Positions 32,531-41,428 of a stretch of 64,000 bases of DNA are shown here, one piece after another. Each line of letters opens with the position of its first letter. Positions within the stretch are counted from its first letter, which is position 1. The stretch comes from Lachnospiraceae bacterium. GTDB lineage: Bacteria > Bacillota > Clostridia > Lachnospirales > Lachnospiraceae. The stretch lies in the NCBI GenBank assembly GCA_017626325.1, contig JAGAIZ010000044.1, positions 1 to 64,000 on the forward strand. Direction: 5' to 3'. The notes below the pieces were generated by a model. It saw only the letters and a program-made list of their open reading frames with translations, was not told where the DNA came from and made no database searches. The position numbers and the translations under genes are program-made.

Positions 32531-34059
32531 GAAAAGTATTTCAATACGCATTTAACAGATTGATTATTACAGGGATTATTGTCGTGATGCAGGTGGGGTT
32601 TTTCCTGCTGGAGATATTCAAGTGGGGTAATCATTATGCCCAGATTGCGTTTGCGCTGCGCCTGATAACATTCTTTGCTGTGGTTTATATTATCTGGCAG
32701 CCCAATAATCCAGCGGTAAAGCTGGCCTGGGTCGTGCCGATTCTGACATTCCCCCTGCTTGGCGGGGTACTGTATCTGTTTTTTGGACATGTACTGATAC
32801 CGCGGAAGCTGCGGGACAGCATGCAAAGGACTGACGGACTTGTGAAGAAAAATCTGAAACAGGATGAAGCGGTGCTCCGTAGGATCGAGGGAGAAAACCC
32901 TTCGGTGGCGAACCAGAGCAGCTATCTGTACTCTTATGCGGACACGCCGGTATGGGCTGATACGGCGACGCGGTATTATTCCGACGGGGAGTCATGGTGG
33001 AAACAGCTTCTTCAGGATCTGGAGACGGCCCGGCACTTTATCTTCCTGGAGTTCTTTATTCTGGGAGAGGGCGAGATGTGGAGTCCGGTACTGGAGATTC
33101 TGGAACGCAAGGCGAAGGAAGGCGTGGAGGTCAGGCTGATCTATGACGATATCGGAAGTGTCTTTATCCTGCCGAAGAATTATCAAATGATGATAGAAGA
33201 GAAGGGGATCAAGTGTGAAGCCTTTAACAGGCTGATTCCGTTGATGTCTTTGATTCTCAATAACAGAGATCACAGGAAAATAGTCGTCATTGACGGCAAA
33301 ATCGGATATACGGGCGGCATTAATATGTCGGACGAGTATATCAATTATACCCATCCCCATGGAGAGTACTGGAAGGATGCGGGAATCCGCCTGGAAGGAG
33401 ATGCCGTATGGAACTTCACCGTGATGTTTCTGCAGATGTGGAATATGTCCCGGTATACGGAAGAGGATTACAAACGGTTTTATTATCATTTTGATCATAA
33501 GCCTGCGGCGTCGGGCTATGTGCAGCCATACAGAGATACGCCCTTAGACAATGAGGTAGTGGGAGAGAATGTCTATCTGAATATCCTTGGATATGCAAGG
33601 CGTTATGTCTATATTTTAACCCCTTATCTGGTGCTGAATTATGAGATGCAGACGGCATTGGAACTGGCGGCGAAGCGCGGCGTGGATGTGCGGATTGTTC
33701 TGCCGGGCGTGCCGGATAAGAAGACGATCTACTGGCTGTCTCAGTCTTATTATCAGACGTTAATTCAGGCAGGCGTCAGGATCTATCAGTATACGCCGGG
33801 ATTTCTGCATTCAAAGTGCGTACTTTGTGACGATGAGATTGCAACCGTCGGTACCATTAACTTTGATTACAGAAGCTTTTACCATCATTTCGAGTGCGGT
33901 GTGTTTCTGTATCGGGCGGATGCGATTGCGGATATTAAGAAGGACATGGAAGAAACCTTTGCGGAATCGGAACTGATCACGATGGAATGGTGCAAGAAGA
34001 AATTTGTGAAAACCAATGTGATTGGTCCGGTTTTGAAATTGTTCTCTCCCTTGTTGTAA
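32527..34059 (+). CDS. cls: Cardiolipin synthase
   Basis: Cls joins two phosphatidylglycerol molecules to make cardiolipin in the membrane. The 510-aa protein has two N-terminal membrane helices (ITGIIVVMQVGFFLLEIF and a second near residues 60-80, ending LYLFFGHVLIP) and two phospholipase D motifs: HRKIVVIDGKIGYTGG and HSKCVLCDDEIATVGTIN. Its size and layout match Firmicute Cls. The start overlaps the SufB/D stop by 4 bases, so it is probably in the same operon although the functions differ. An acyltransferase of lipid metabolism follows 41 bases later. Confidence 0.95.
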   Translation: MRKVFQYAFNRLIITGIIVVMQVGFFLLEIFKWGNHYAQIAFALRLITFFAVVYIIWQPNNPAVKLAWVVPILTFPLLGGVLYLFFGHVLIPRKLRDSMQRTDGLVKKNLKQDEAVLRRIEGENPSVANQSSYLYSYADTPVWADTATRYYSDGESWWKQLLQDLETARHFIFLEFFILGEGEMWSPVLEILERKAKEGVEVRLIYDDIGSVFILPKNYQMMIEEKGIKCEAFNRLIPLMSLILNNRDHRKIVVIDGKIGYTGGINMSDEYINYTHPHGEYWKDAGIRLEGDAVWNFTVMFLQMWNMSRYTEEDYKRFYYHFDHKPAASGYVQPYRDTPLDNEVVGENVYLNILGYARRYVYILTPYLVLNYEMQTALELAAKRGVDVRIVLPGVPDKKTIYWLSQSYYQTLIQAGVRIYQYTPGFLHSKCVLCDDEIATVGTINFDYRSFYHHFECGVFLYRADAIADIKKDMEETFAESELITMEWCKKKFVKTNVIGPVLKLFSPLL

Positions 34060-34100
34060 TGAATTGATCTAATAGTGTGAAGAGAAGAAAGTGAGAAATT

Positions 34101-34817
34101 ATGCTGCGTTTTATACAGGTCATAGTGTGCAATCTGCCAAGAATCTATATGATTCCCAAGATGGCATATATGGCCAAACATACAGAGAAATATACAGAGA
34201 CGGATTGTTACGAATATGCCAGGCTTGCGATTCTGAGAATGATGAAGTCCGGGCATATCACGACGAAAAGGTTCGGCGTGGAGAATCTGCCCAGGGAAGG
34301 CGGATATATGATGTTTCCGAATCATCAGGGGAAATATGATGCGCTGGGGATTATGTATGCTCATGACAAGCCCTGTTCCGTGGTAATAGACGACGCGAAA
34401 TCCCATCAGATTCTGACGTCGCAGTTTATTGATCTTGTGAAAGGCAAGAGAATGGTGAAGGACGATTTAAGACAGTCCATCGGCATTATCAAAGAGCTGG
34501 CTGAGGATAGCAGGAACGGACGTAAATTCATTATCTTTCCGGAGGGAGGATACAGCAACAACCACAATACTTTAGGAGAATTTAAGGCGGGATGCTTCAA
34601 GAGTGCCGTGAAAGCAAAGGTGCCGATTATACCGGTCGCCTTAATCGATTCTTATAAGGTGTTTGAGGAATGGACGCTGAAGAGAGTAGAGACGCAGGTA
34701 CATTTCTTAAAAGCGATTCCTTTCGAGGAATATAAGGAAATGACTACCGTTGAGATTGCAGAGCTTGTCAAAGAGCGAATCAACAATAAGATCAGCGAGG
34801 TATTAAGCTTTGCATGA
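34101..34817 (+). CDS. 1-acyl-glycerol-3-phosphate acyltransferase (PlsC-like)
   Basis: The 238-aa protein is a membrane-associated acyltransferase that should add the second acyl chain to lysophosphatidic acid. The catalytic NHQGKYD block (HxxxxD) and the FPEGGYS substrate motif are clear, as are the later IPVALIDSYK strand and a hydrophobic N-terminal stretch. It follows cardiolipin synthase, a plausible lipid pair. Its stop overlaps an ATG of the next gene as ATGA. The family also includes acyltransferases for other lipids, so the substrate is by homology only. Confidence 0.9.
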   Translation: MLRFIQVIVCNLPRIYMIPKMAYMAKHTEKYTETDCYEYARLAILRMMKSGHITTKRFGVENLPREGGYMMFPNHQGKYDALGIMYAHDKPCSVVIDDAKSHQILTSQFIDLVKGKRMVKDDLRQSIGIIKELAEDSRNGRKFIIFPEGGYSNNHNTLGEFKAGCFKSAVKAKVPIIPVALIDSYKVFEEWTLKRVETQVHFLKAIPFEEYKEMTTVEIAELVKERINNKISEVLSFA

Positions 34818-34834
34818 ATATTAGAGGAGGCGGT

Positions 34835-37015
34835 ATGCAGTTAATCTGGTTGGGAATCCATATAGTGGGCGTTATTGTATGTTTTATTCTGCTGATATCC
34901 GTCATGCGCACACGAGAGAAAGCATATAAAAGTCCGCTGTTATTGACGGTTGTCTGCGGCATCATCATTTTTGTCGCCAGATGTCTGTATATTCAGGCGG
35001 ATACGATGGATGCGCTTCTGGCGTATGGTAAGATGGAATATCTGGGTAAGTGCTTTGCGAATTTCTGTATGGTCGCTTTTATTATCCTCTATTGCGATAT
35101 CAAGACGCCGAAGTGGTTTCTGGGCGCGCTGGGGGGTATCAACTGTTTTATGTGCGCGGTTATCCTGACCTGTGAGTATCATCAGCTATACTATACATCC
35201 ATGAGGCAGGAGCTTACGCCTGTAGGGTATACGCTTGTTTTAGGGAAAGCGCCTCTTTATTATTTCTATATGATATTCTGTATGGCGGAGCTTCTTCTGT
35301 TTTTCTATTATTGCGTCAGACCTCTGGAGCAGCAGTACCGGTTTAAAAACGCGAGGATGCTCAGGCTGGTGCTTAGCGTTGCGGCAATGGCGCCGGTGAT
35401 TATGCTGGCGCTCTCTGTATTCGGCGTTACGGGCAGAGTGGATCTGACGCCGCTGGGCGTTTTGATGTCCGCTGTCTTTCTGGTACTGGCAGTCAGATGC
35501 TATGGATTGTTCGATACGGTAAGCAGTGCGAAGGAGCTGCTGGTTGAAAGCATGCAGGAGGGAATTATCGTATCTGACGGCGATATGAATTTCCTCTATG
35601 CCAATCGGGCGGCGCGCGAACTGCTTCCGGAGATGAAATGCGGGGAAAACATGGTCAGTGATTCGGAGATTCAGGCGCTCTATGAGCAGTCGGGAACGAT
35701 CATTGATTTACAGAATAAAAGTTACGAAATCAGAAATACAGAGATACGCGACAATGTGCAGGTGCGCGGATATATGATATCTATTGTGGATGTGACCGAT
35801 GTAGTGTCGCAGGCCAAGCTGATGCGGGAACTGAAAGAAAAGGCTGAACATGCGGTGGCGGTGAAGTCCGCGTTTCTTGCGAATATGAGCCACGAGATCA
35901 GAACGCCTATGAACGCTATCTTAGGAATGGCGGAGATGGCGCTTCGCGGCAGGCTGGATGATGAAGAGAAGGATTACATAGAACAGATACAGATCGCAAG
36001 CGAAGGGCTTCTGACAATTATTAACGATATTCTGGACTTCTCCAAGATGGAATCCGGCAAGCTGCAGATCGTGGAGAATGAGTATGAAATATTGAATATG
36101 ATTAAAGAAGTGGGCAATCTGGTGCAGGGCAAGGTGAAGGATAAAGGTCTTGCGCTTGTGATTCAGGTGGAGCCGGATATTCCCAGAAGTCTTTTCGGCG
36201 ATGAGATACGGATTAAGCAGGTGTTGATTAATCTGGTGAATAACGCCGTTAAGTTTACCGATGAAGGAACGATAACGATCCGGGTTGACTGTGAGAACGG
36301 GCCGGAAAGCGTTCTGCTTAAAATAGCGGTCAGGGATACGGGAATCGGTATCAAAGAGGAGGATTTGGAGCGTATCTTCAATTCTTTTGAACAGTCTGAC
36401 ACCTTCCGCAACCGGAAGAAAGAGGGAAGCGGGCTTGGGCTGACGATATCCAGACAGCTTCTGCATCTGATGGGCGGTGAGATCTACGTGGAAAGCGTCT
36501 ATCAGAAGGGCAGTTGTTTCTCCTTCGAAGTACCGCAGAAAGTGGTGGATGCGGCCCCCTGCGGAGCCTATGAAGATACGGGGAGCAGACGGAACAGAAA
36601 ACAGGAATACAGTAAATTCAAGGCGCCGGGGGCAAAGGTACTGGTGGTCGACGACAACAGAGTGAATCTCCGTGTCGCTGTCGGACTGATGAAACCCTTC
36701 GGCATGCAGATCGATACGGCTCAAAGCGGCATGGAGGCTCTTTCCAGGGTACGGGAGAAGGAATATCATTTGATTTTTATGGATCATATGATGCCGGAGA
36801 TGGACGGCGTCGAGACGGCTCAGAAAATCCGCGCATTGGAGGGAAGCTATTATCAGGAAGTGCCGATTATCGCGTTGACTGCCAATGCCATAAGCGGTGC
36901 AAAGGAAATGTTCGTGGAAGAGGGAATGAATGATTTTATTGCCAAACCGATCAATATGAAGGAATTAAGCGACAAGATATTAGAGTGGCTTCCGCTGGAG
37001 CTGCTTGAGGAATAA
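34835..37015 (+). CDS. Hybrid sensor histidine kinase with 7TM-type N-terminus and receiver
   Basis: The 726-aa protein has about seven hydrophobic segments in residues 1-225, a pattern of the N-terminal 7TM histidine kinase sensor. A short PAS-like region follows (SMQEGIIVSDGDMNFLYANR), then the HisKA box MSHEIRTPMNAILGM, an ATPase domain with N (NLVNNAVKF), G1 (RDTGIGI) and G2 (EGSGLGLTIS) boxes, and a C-terminal receiver (VLVVDDNRVN, FMDHMMPEMDG, ALTANA). ATG 34835 is chosen because AGAGGAGG lies 4 bases upstream. No separate regulator is adjacent, so output probably goes through an unlinked phosphotransfer protein. The ligand is unknown. Confidence 0.92.
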   Translation: MQLIWLGIHIVGVIVCFILLISVMRTREKAYKSPLLLTVVCGIIIFVARCLYIQADTMDALLAYGKMEYLGKCFANFCMVAFIILYCDIKTPKWFLGALGGINCFMCAVILTCEYHQLYYTSMRQELTPVGYTLVLGKAPLYYFYMIFCMAELLLFFYYCVRPLEQQYRFKNARMLRLVLSVAAMAPVIMLALSVFGVTGRVDLTPLGVLMSAVFLVLAVRCYGLFDTVSSAKELLVESMQEGIIVSDGDMNFLYANRAARELLPEMKCGENMVSDSEIQALYEQSGTIIDLQNKSYEIRNTEIRDNVQVRGYMISIVDVTDVVSQAKLMRELKEKAEHAVAVKSAFLANMSHEIRTPMNAILGMAEMALRGRLDDEEKDYIEQIQIASEGLLTIINDILDFSKMESGKLQIVENEYEILNMIKEVGNLVQGKVKDKGLALVIQVEPDIPRSLFGDEIRIKQVLINLVNNAVKFTDEGTITIRVDCENGPESVLLKIAVRDTGIGIKEEDLERIFNSFEQSDTFRNRKKEGSGLGLTISRQLLHLMGGEIYVESVYQKGSCFSFEVPQKVVDAAPCGAYEDTGSRRNRKQEYSKFKAPGAKVLVVDDNRVNLRVAVGLMKPFGMQIDTAQSGMEALSRVREKEYHLIFMDHMMPEMDGVETAQKIRALEGSYYQEVPIIALTANAISGAKEMFVEEGMNDFIAKPINMKELSDKILEWLPLELLEE

Positions 37016-37052
37016 CAGTTGGTGCGGGGCTTAGACCCGTACCAACTGTTTT
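37014..37052 (+). terminator. Terminator of the kinase gene lying within the tmcAL 3' coding end
   Basis: A 15-bp stem with one G-U pair, AACAGTTGGTGCGGG (37014-37028) and CCCGTACCAACTGTT (37036-37050), ends in a TTTT run. It starts within the kinase stop codon, and its right arm codes for the last residues of tmcAL on the other strand. Confidence 0.85.
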
Positions 37053-38275
37053 CTATATTCATTATGTTCACAAAGAGCCGCAGTTTGGAACTTGTGCTGT
37101 GTGGTGAGCTGATAAATGTGGCTTGCAAAAATATCTTTGGTCAGCATTTCCCTGCCTGTGGGAGTCAACAGGGCATCAGCGTCGGCAAGCTTGGAGATCA
37201 GCGGACCAGCGCTGTTTTCTTTGATGGCGGATAACAGGGGTTTGGCATCCTTGCGGAAGCCGAGCATTCTTGCGTAGAAGATATAATCTTCCTCACAGTA
37301 TGTCGTCATTTCTTCTCTTTGTATGTGAAGCAGTATATGCATCATACTGCGCGCAATGCGGGTATATGTACGGTTCTTGGTGTTGAGCAATTCACAGAAA
37401 GTATGGAAATCCTGATATTGCGGCAGCATTTTGGCTATGCGGTCCGACAGCTTCTGATCAATATCCGGATGGCTGGTATACCCCTCCGGCAGCTCCGATA
37501 GAAGCTGATAATGCAGAAGAGTCGATAAATCATCCGAGAAAATCGGGTAGTCGGCGCCGTAATGGTCCTCCATCAGCGTATAAGCGGAAAGCGGAACCTG
37601 ATCCTGTATGGAGGAAAGTTCTCCGGTAGCCGCTAACGCGCTGCGGATGGCGAGGGCGGAACTGTAGCCGGCATCCAGGCTGGCATCGTGATAGCAGGCG
37701 CCTGTGCGGCGGATGGTATAGGGTACGATAGAGCTTGCCCGTCTGGAAAGAGCTTTGCAGTATTCGATACCAAGAATGTTGTTAGGGCTTAACATGACGC
37801 CTATCTGGGAAGCCAGATGCGGTGCGGAAGCCTGCAGGGCCATATTTCTGGCATTAGGATAGGACATACCGCTTCTCAAATGGAGATTGAGGACCGATTT
37901 GAATTTCTTGCTTTCCGATAGTAACTGGGATGCAAATTCAGAAAGGAGCTTGATATCGCCGCATTCGCTGCCAAAGCACAGCGTATCCGTGACGCCCAAT
38001 TTATCTAAGAGCGCAACGGCGCCGGAAGCATAATATTCCGCACTGCTTAAAGAGTAGCAGACGGGAAGCTCCAATACGATGTCCGCGCCGTTTCGCAGAG
38101 CGATTTCAGTGCGCAGATATTTATTCATCAGAGCGGGAGCGCCCCGCTGTACAAAATCGCCGCTCATGACTACGATGCAATAGTCGGCGCCGGTTACTTC
38201 TTTTGCCTTAGAGAGCAGATAGGCATGTCCGTTGTGAAATGGGTTGTATTCTGCAATTATGCCGACAGTTTTCAT
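37031..38275 (-). CDS. tmcAL: tRNA(Met) cytidine acetate ligase TmcAL
   Basis: TmcAL (formerly YlbM) uses acetate and ATP to make N4-acetylcytidine at the wobble base of elongator tRNA-Met. The 414-aa protein starts MKTVGIIAEYNPFHNGHAYL with the nucleotidyltransferase HNGH motif and has VVMSGDFVQRGAPA and LPVCYSLSSAEYYASGAV typical of the family. The start at 38275 has AGGAGG 7 bases upstream on this strand; the ATG at 38281 is only 1 base from it. It is the only clear - strand gene and is convergent with the histidine kinase. Use of acetate fits the pta-ackA genes next door, although that may be coincidence. Confidence 0.95.
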   Translation of the reverse strand: MKTVGIIAEYNPFHNGHAYLLSKAKEVTGADYCIVVMSGDFVQRGAPALMNKYLRTEIALRNGADIVLELPVCYSLSSAEYYASGAVALLDKLGVTDTLCFGSECGDIKLLSEFASQLLSESKKFKSVLNLHLRSGMSYPNARNMALQASAPHLASQIGVMLSPNNILGIEYCKALSRRASSIVPYTIRRTGACYHDASLDAGYSSALAIRSALAATGELSSIQDQVPLSAYTLMEDHYGADYPIFSDDLSTLLHYQLLSELPEGYTSHPDIDQKLSDRIAKMLPQYQDFHTFCELLNTKNRTYTRIARSMMHILLHIQREEMTTYCEEDYIFYARMLGFRKDAKPLLSAIKENSAGPLISKLADADALLTPTGREMLTKDIFASHIYQLTTQHKFQTAALCEHNEYRKQLVRV

Positions 38276-38410
38276 TTGCATTCCTCCTTTGCATCATTTC
38301 GCATCATCATAGAATCACATGCTGTGAAACCGAAATGTAAATATAATATTATTCTATCATAAAAAGAGCATTTTGTATGTGGTTTTGAACAAAAAATAAA
38401 AGAAAGTATC

Positions 38411-38439
38411 TTGTATACAAACAGCTAATTTTGTAAAAT
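38411..38439 (+). promoter_or_regulatory. Promoter of pta
   Basis: TTGTAT (38411-38416) and TAAAAT (38434-38439) are spaced by 17 bases. The -35 box is part of the palindrome TTGTATACAA (38411-38420). A second pair, TTGAAC (38385-38390) and TATCTT, is weaker. Confidence 0.68.
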
Positions 38440-38492
38440 AAGAACAGAGCATTTCAGAAGATACATGATTCATATAATTGGGAGGGTAAGTT

Positions 38493-39494
38493 ATGTCTTA
38501 CATTGATTTGATGAAAGAAAAAGCGAGAGCGGATAAGAAGACGATTGTTCTGCCGGAGACGAATGACAAGAGAACGCTTATTGCCGCCGCGAATATTCTC
38601 AAGGAAGGGATCGCCGACATTATCATGGTCGGCAACGAAGAGAAGATTATGGACGGCGCTGGCTGGCTGGAGGTAGATCTGGACGGCGTGACCATTATCG
38701 ATCCCGAAACAACGGATAAGCTGGATGATTATGTAAATCTGCTGTATGAAACCAGAAAGAATAAGGGAATGACGCCGGAGAAGGCGAAAGAGATTCTGCT
38801 GCAGGATTATCTTACATTCGGCGTGATCATGGTAAAGGCTAACGATGCGGACGGCATGGTAGCGGGAGCCTGTCATGCTACGGCGGACACCTTAAGACCT
38901 GCGCTGCAGATTCTGAAGACAGCGCCGGGCGTGAAGCTGGTCTCCGGTTTCTTTATATTGGATGTGCCGGATTGTGAATACGGTGAGCACGGAACCTTCC
39001 TGTTTGCGGACTGCGGACTGAATCAGGATCCGACCGCGGAGGAACTGGCGGCCATCGCGGATACTTCCGCGAAGAGCTTCAAGAGTCTGGTAGGTGCGAA
39101 GCCGATCATTGCCATGCTGTCCCATTCCACCAAGGGCAGTGCGAAGCATCCTCTCGTGGATAAGATGGTAGAGGCGACCAGAATTGCCCATGAACAGTAC
39201 CCGCATTTGTGTATTGACGGAGAACTGCAGTCTGACGCTGCCCTTGTTCCGTCAGTAGCCAAATCGAAAGCGCCTGGAAGCGATGTTGCGGGCAAGGCGA
39301 ACGTGCTTATTTTCCCGAATCTTGACTGCGGCAATATCGGCTATAAGCTGGTACAGAGACTTGGCAAGGCAGAAGCCTATGGACCGATGCTTCAGGGAAT
39401 CGCGAAGCCGGTTAATGATCTGTCGCGCGGTTGCTCCTGGGAGGATATTGTGGGTGTAGTAGCCCTGACAGCCGTTCAGGCGCAGCTTGCGTAA
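38493..39494 (+). CDS. pta: Phosphate acetyltransferase
   Basis: Pta converts acetyl-CoA and phosphate to acetyl phosphate, the first step of acetate formation. The 333-aa protein is the short form. Family segments include IVLPETNDKRTLIAA, DGMVAGACHATADTLRP, IAMLSHSTKGSAKHPLV and LIFPNLDCGNIGYKLVQRL. GGGAGGG lies 8 bases before the ATG. ackA follows after 33 bases, giving the usual pta-ackA operon for ATP from acetate production in a fermenting anaerobe. Confidence 0.97.
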   Translation: MSYIDLMKEKARADKKTIVLPETNDKRTLIAAANILKEGIADIIMVGNEEKIMDGAGWLEVDLDGVTIIDPETTDKLDDYVNLLYETRKNKGMTPEKAKEILLQDYLTFGVIMVKANDADGMVAGACHATADTLRPALQILKTAPGVKLVSGFFILDVPDCEYGEHGTFLFADCGLNQDPTAEELAAIADTSAKSFKSLVGAKPIIAMLSHSTKGSAKHPLVDKMVEATRIAHEQYPHLCIDGELQSDAALVPSVAKSKAPGSDVAGKANVLIFPNLDCGNIGYKLVQRLGKAEAYGPMLQGIAKPVNDLSRGCSWEDIVGVVALTAVQAQLA

Positions 39495-39527
39495 GGCACA
39501 GAACCGAGACGGAAAAGAGGAGTTATT

Positions 39528-40736
39528 ATGAATATTCTAGTGATTAACTGCGGCAGTTCCTCCCTGAAATTTCAATTAATCGACGCAGAGACGGAACGCC
39601 TTATTGCCAAAGGACTGTGTGAAAGGATAGGCATTGACGGCAGCCAGATCGTCTATCAGCCCACGGGCGGCAGCAAAGAGAAGAAAGAGGTACCGATGCC
39701 TGATCATACCAAAGCGATCGAACTGGTATTAGAGGCATTGACGAATGATAAGACAGGGGTCGTGAAGTCGCTTGACGATATCGGCGCGGTAGGACACCGT
39801 ATTGTGCATGGCGGTGAGCAATTCGCGGCTTCCACGATCATTACAAAGGAAGTCATACAGGCAATTGAGGAATGCGGTGAACTGGCGCCGCTCCATAATC
39901 CGGCTAACCTGATCGGCATTGACGCCTGCAGGAAGCTGATGCCGAACACACCCATGGCGGCGGTGTTCGATACGGCGTTTCATCAGACGATGCCGGAGGA
40001 AGCATATCTGTATGCGCTTCCCTACGAGTATTATGAGAAGTATAGGGTAAGAAGATATGGTTTTCACGGAACCAGCCATTCTTATGTGTCAAAGAGGGCG
40101 GCCCAGGTGCTGGGGAAGGCATATGAGGATTTAAGGATTATCGTATGTCATCTGGGCAATGGCGCGAGCGTTTCCGCCGTTCAAAACGGCAGGTGTATCG
40201 ATACGTCTATGGGTCTGACACCCCTGGAAGGGCTGATTATGGGAACCCGTTCCGGAGATATTGATCCGGCGATCATAGAGTTTATCGCGCACAAGGAGAA
40301 TATCGGTATCGACGAGATCATGGATATTCTGAACAAGAAGTCGGGCGTATTGGGATTGTCGGGGAATTTCTCTTCTGATTTCAGAGATCTGGAAGACGCT
40401 TATCTTGAAGGAAGAGAAGAAGGCGTCCGCGCGATGAAGGCGTTTGCCTATCGCGTGGCGAAGTATATCGGCGCTTATACGGCGGCGATGAACGGCGTGG
40501 ATGCGGTCTGTTTTACGGCAGGACTGGGCGAGAATAGTCCGCTGATACGGAATATGATATGCGAGAAACTAGGATTCCTGGGCGTTACGCTGGATCAGGA
40601 GCAGAATAACAGGCGGGGAGAGGATCTGGTGATTTCCACGGCGGATTCCGGCACAAAAGTACTGGTCATCCCGACCAACGAGGAGCTTGCCATAGCCAGA
40701 GAAACCTATGCGCTTGTTGGGAAGAATATAGGTTGA
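39528..40736 (+). CDS. ackA: Acetate kinase
   Basis: AckA transfers phosphate from acetyl phosphate to ADP, yielding acetate and ATP. The 402-aa protein has the family signatures MNILVINCGSSSLKFQLID at the N-terminus, RYGFHGTSHSYVSKRA, the catalytic GLTPLEGLIMGTRSGDIDP and FTAGLGENSPLIR. The length is typical. It is 33 bases after pta with AGAGGAG before the ATG. A Nim-like flavoprotein gene starts 96 bases later without a clear promoter or terminator between. Confidence 0.98.
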   Translation: MNILVINCGSSSLKFQLIDAETERLIAKGLCERIGIDGSQIVYQPTGGSKEKKEVPMPDHTKAIELVLEALTNDKTGVVKSLDDIGAVGHRIVHGGEQFAASTIITKEVIQAIEECGELAPLHNPANLIGIDACRKLMPNTPMAAVFDTAFHQTMPEEAYLYALPYEYYEKYRVRRYGFHGTSHSYVSKRAAQVLGKAYEDLRIIVCHLGNGASVSAVQNGRCIDTSMGLTPLEGLIMGTRSGDIDPAIIEFIAHKENIGIDEIMDILNKKSGVLGLSGNFSSDFRDLEDAYLEGREEGVRAMKAFAYRVAKYIGAYTAAMNGVDAVCFTAGLGENSPLIRNMICEKLGFLGVTLDQEQNNRRGEDLVISTADSGTKVLVIPTNEELAIARETYALVGKNIG

Positions 40737-40832
40737 GAAATTGCTCTGACATGGAAGATCAGGTTGAATAATCACTCTGAAACAGGATCAGGATAAGATA
40801 CAGGTTGATTCAGAAAAGCAGGATAATATTAT

Positions 40833-41312
40833 ATGAGACGTTCAGACAGAGAAATTACGGATTTTCAGGAGATTGTAGCAGTAATAGAGAAATGCGAAGT
40901 GTGCAGGCTGGCGATGCATGATGAGGAATATCCCTATATCGTTCCGGTGAATTATGGCATGCGGTTAGAGGATGGCAGAATCGTGCTCTATTTCCATGGC
41001 GCTATGGAGGGGAAGAAATATGAACTGATGGAACGTGATCCGAAGGTCTGTTTCGAGGTGGACTGCAACCACGGACTCTATACCAGCGAAGAGAAGGGCA
41101 ACTGCACTATGGCGTATGAAAGTGTCATCGGTTTCGGTATGATACGGCAGATTCCGGACGAAGAGAAATATGAGGCGCTCCGTATTCTGATGGCGCATTA
41201 TCACAAAGAGGATTTCACGTTTAATCAGGCCGTGATGCCCAATACAAGAGTCTGGAAGCTGGAAGTGGAAAGCTGCACGGGAAAGCGCAGGGTTGTGAAG
41301 CAGCATTCCTAG
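40833..41312 (+). CDS. NimA-like / pyridoxamine phosphate oxidase family flavoprotein
   Basis: This 159-aa protein has the split-barrel FMN-binding fold of the PNPOx-like superfamily. Motifs include RLAMHDEEYPYIVPVNYGM near the N-terminus, LYFHGAMEGKKYELM and the C-terminal WKLEVESCTGKRR seen in NimA relatives. Some Nim proteins reduce 5-nitroimidazole drugs, but most chromosomal relatives have unknown substrates, so resistance should not be assumed. It lies between ackA and the rpmF cluster. The start is ATG 40833, with only a weak ribosome binding site visible. Confidence 0.85.
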   Translation: MRRSDREITDFQEIVAVIEKCEVCRLAMHDEEYPYIVPVNYGMRLEDGRIVLYFHGAMEGKKYELMERDPKVCFEVDCNHGLYTSEEKGNCTMAYESVIGFGMIRQIPDEEKYEALRILMAHYHKEDFTFNQAVMPNTRVWKLEVESCTGKRRVVKQHS

Positions 41313-41343
41313 AGCTGTTACAAAAGGGGTAGGAAAGTTGTTT

Positions 41344-41369
41344 CTATATAAAATTCCTATATAAAATTC
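41344..41369. repeat. Two perfect 13-bp tandem repeats before the rpmF promoter
   Basis: CTATATAAAATTC occurs at 41344-41356 and again at 41357-41369, ending 4 bases before the -35 box at 41374. The AT-rich repeat could act as an UP element or as a tandem binding site. Confidence 0.85.
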
Positions 41370-41373
41370 CCAG

Positions 41374-41402
41374 TTGACAAACTACCCCTTCCTATGTATA
41401 AT
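41374..41402 (+). promoter_or_regulatory. Consensus promoter of yceD-rpmF
   Basis: A perfect TTGACA (41374-41379) and perfect TATAAT (41397-41402) are separated by 17 bases, the strongest promoter in the window, suited to a ribosomal protein operon. Transcription should start near 41409, about 20 bases before the yceD ATG. Confidence 0.95.
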
Positions 41403-41428
41403 TGTTTGAGTGTGGATAGGAGTCAACT

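Noticed and set aside
40833-41312. Calling the Nim-like protein a nitroimidazole resistance gene
   Set aside because: Only the general flavoprotein fold can be read; most chromosomal relatives have no shown resistance function.
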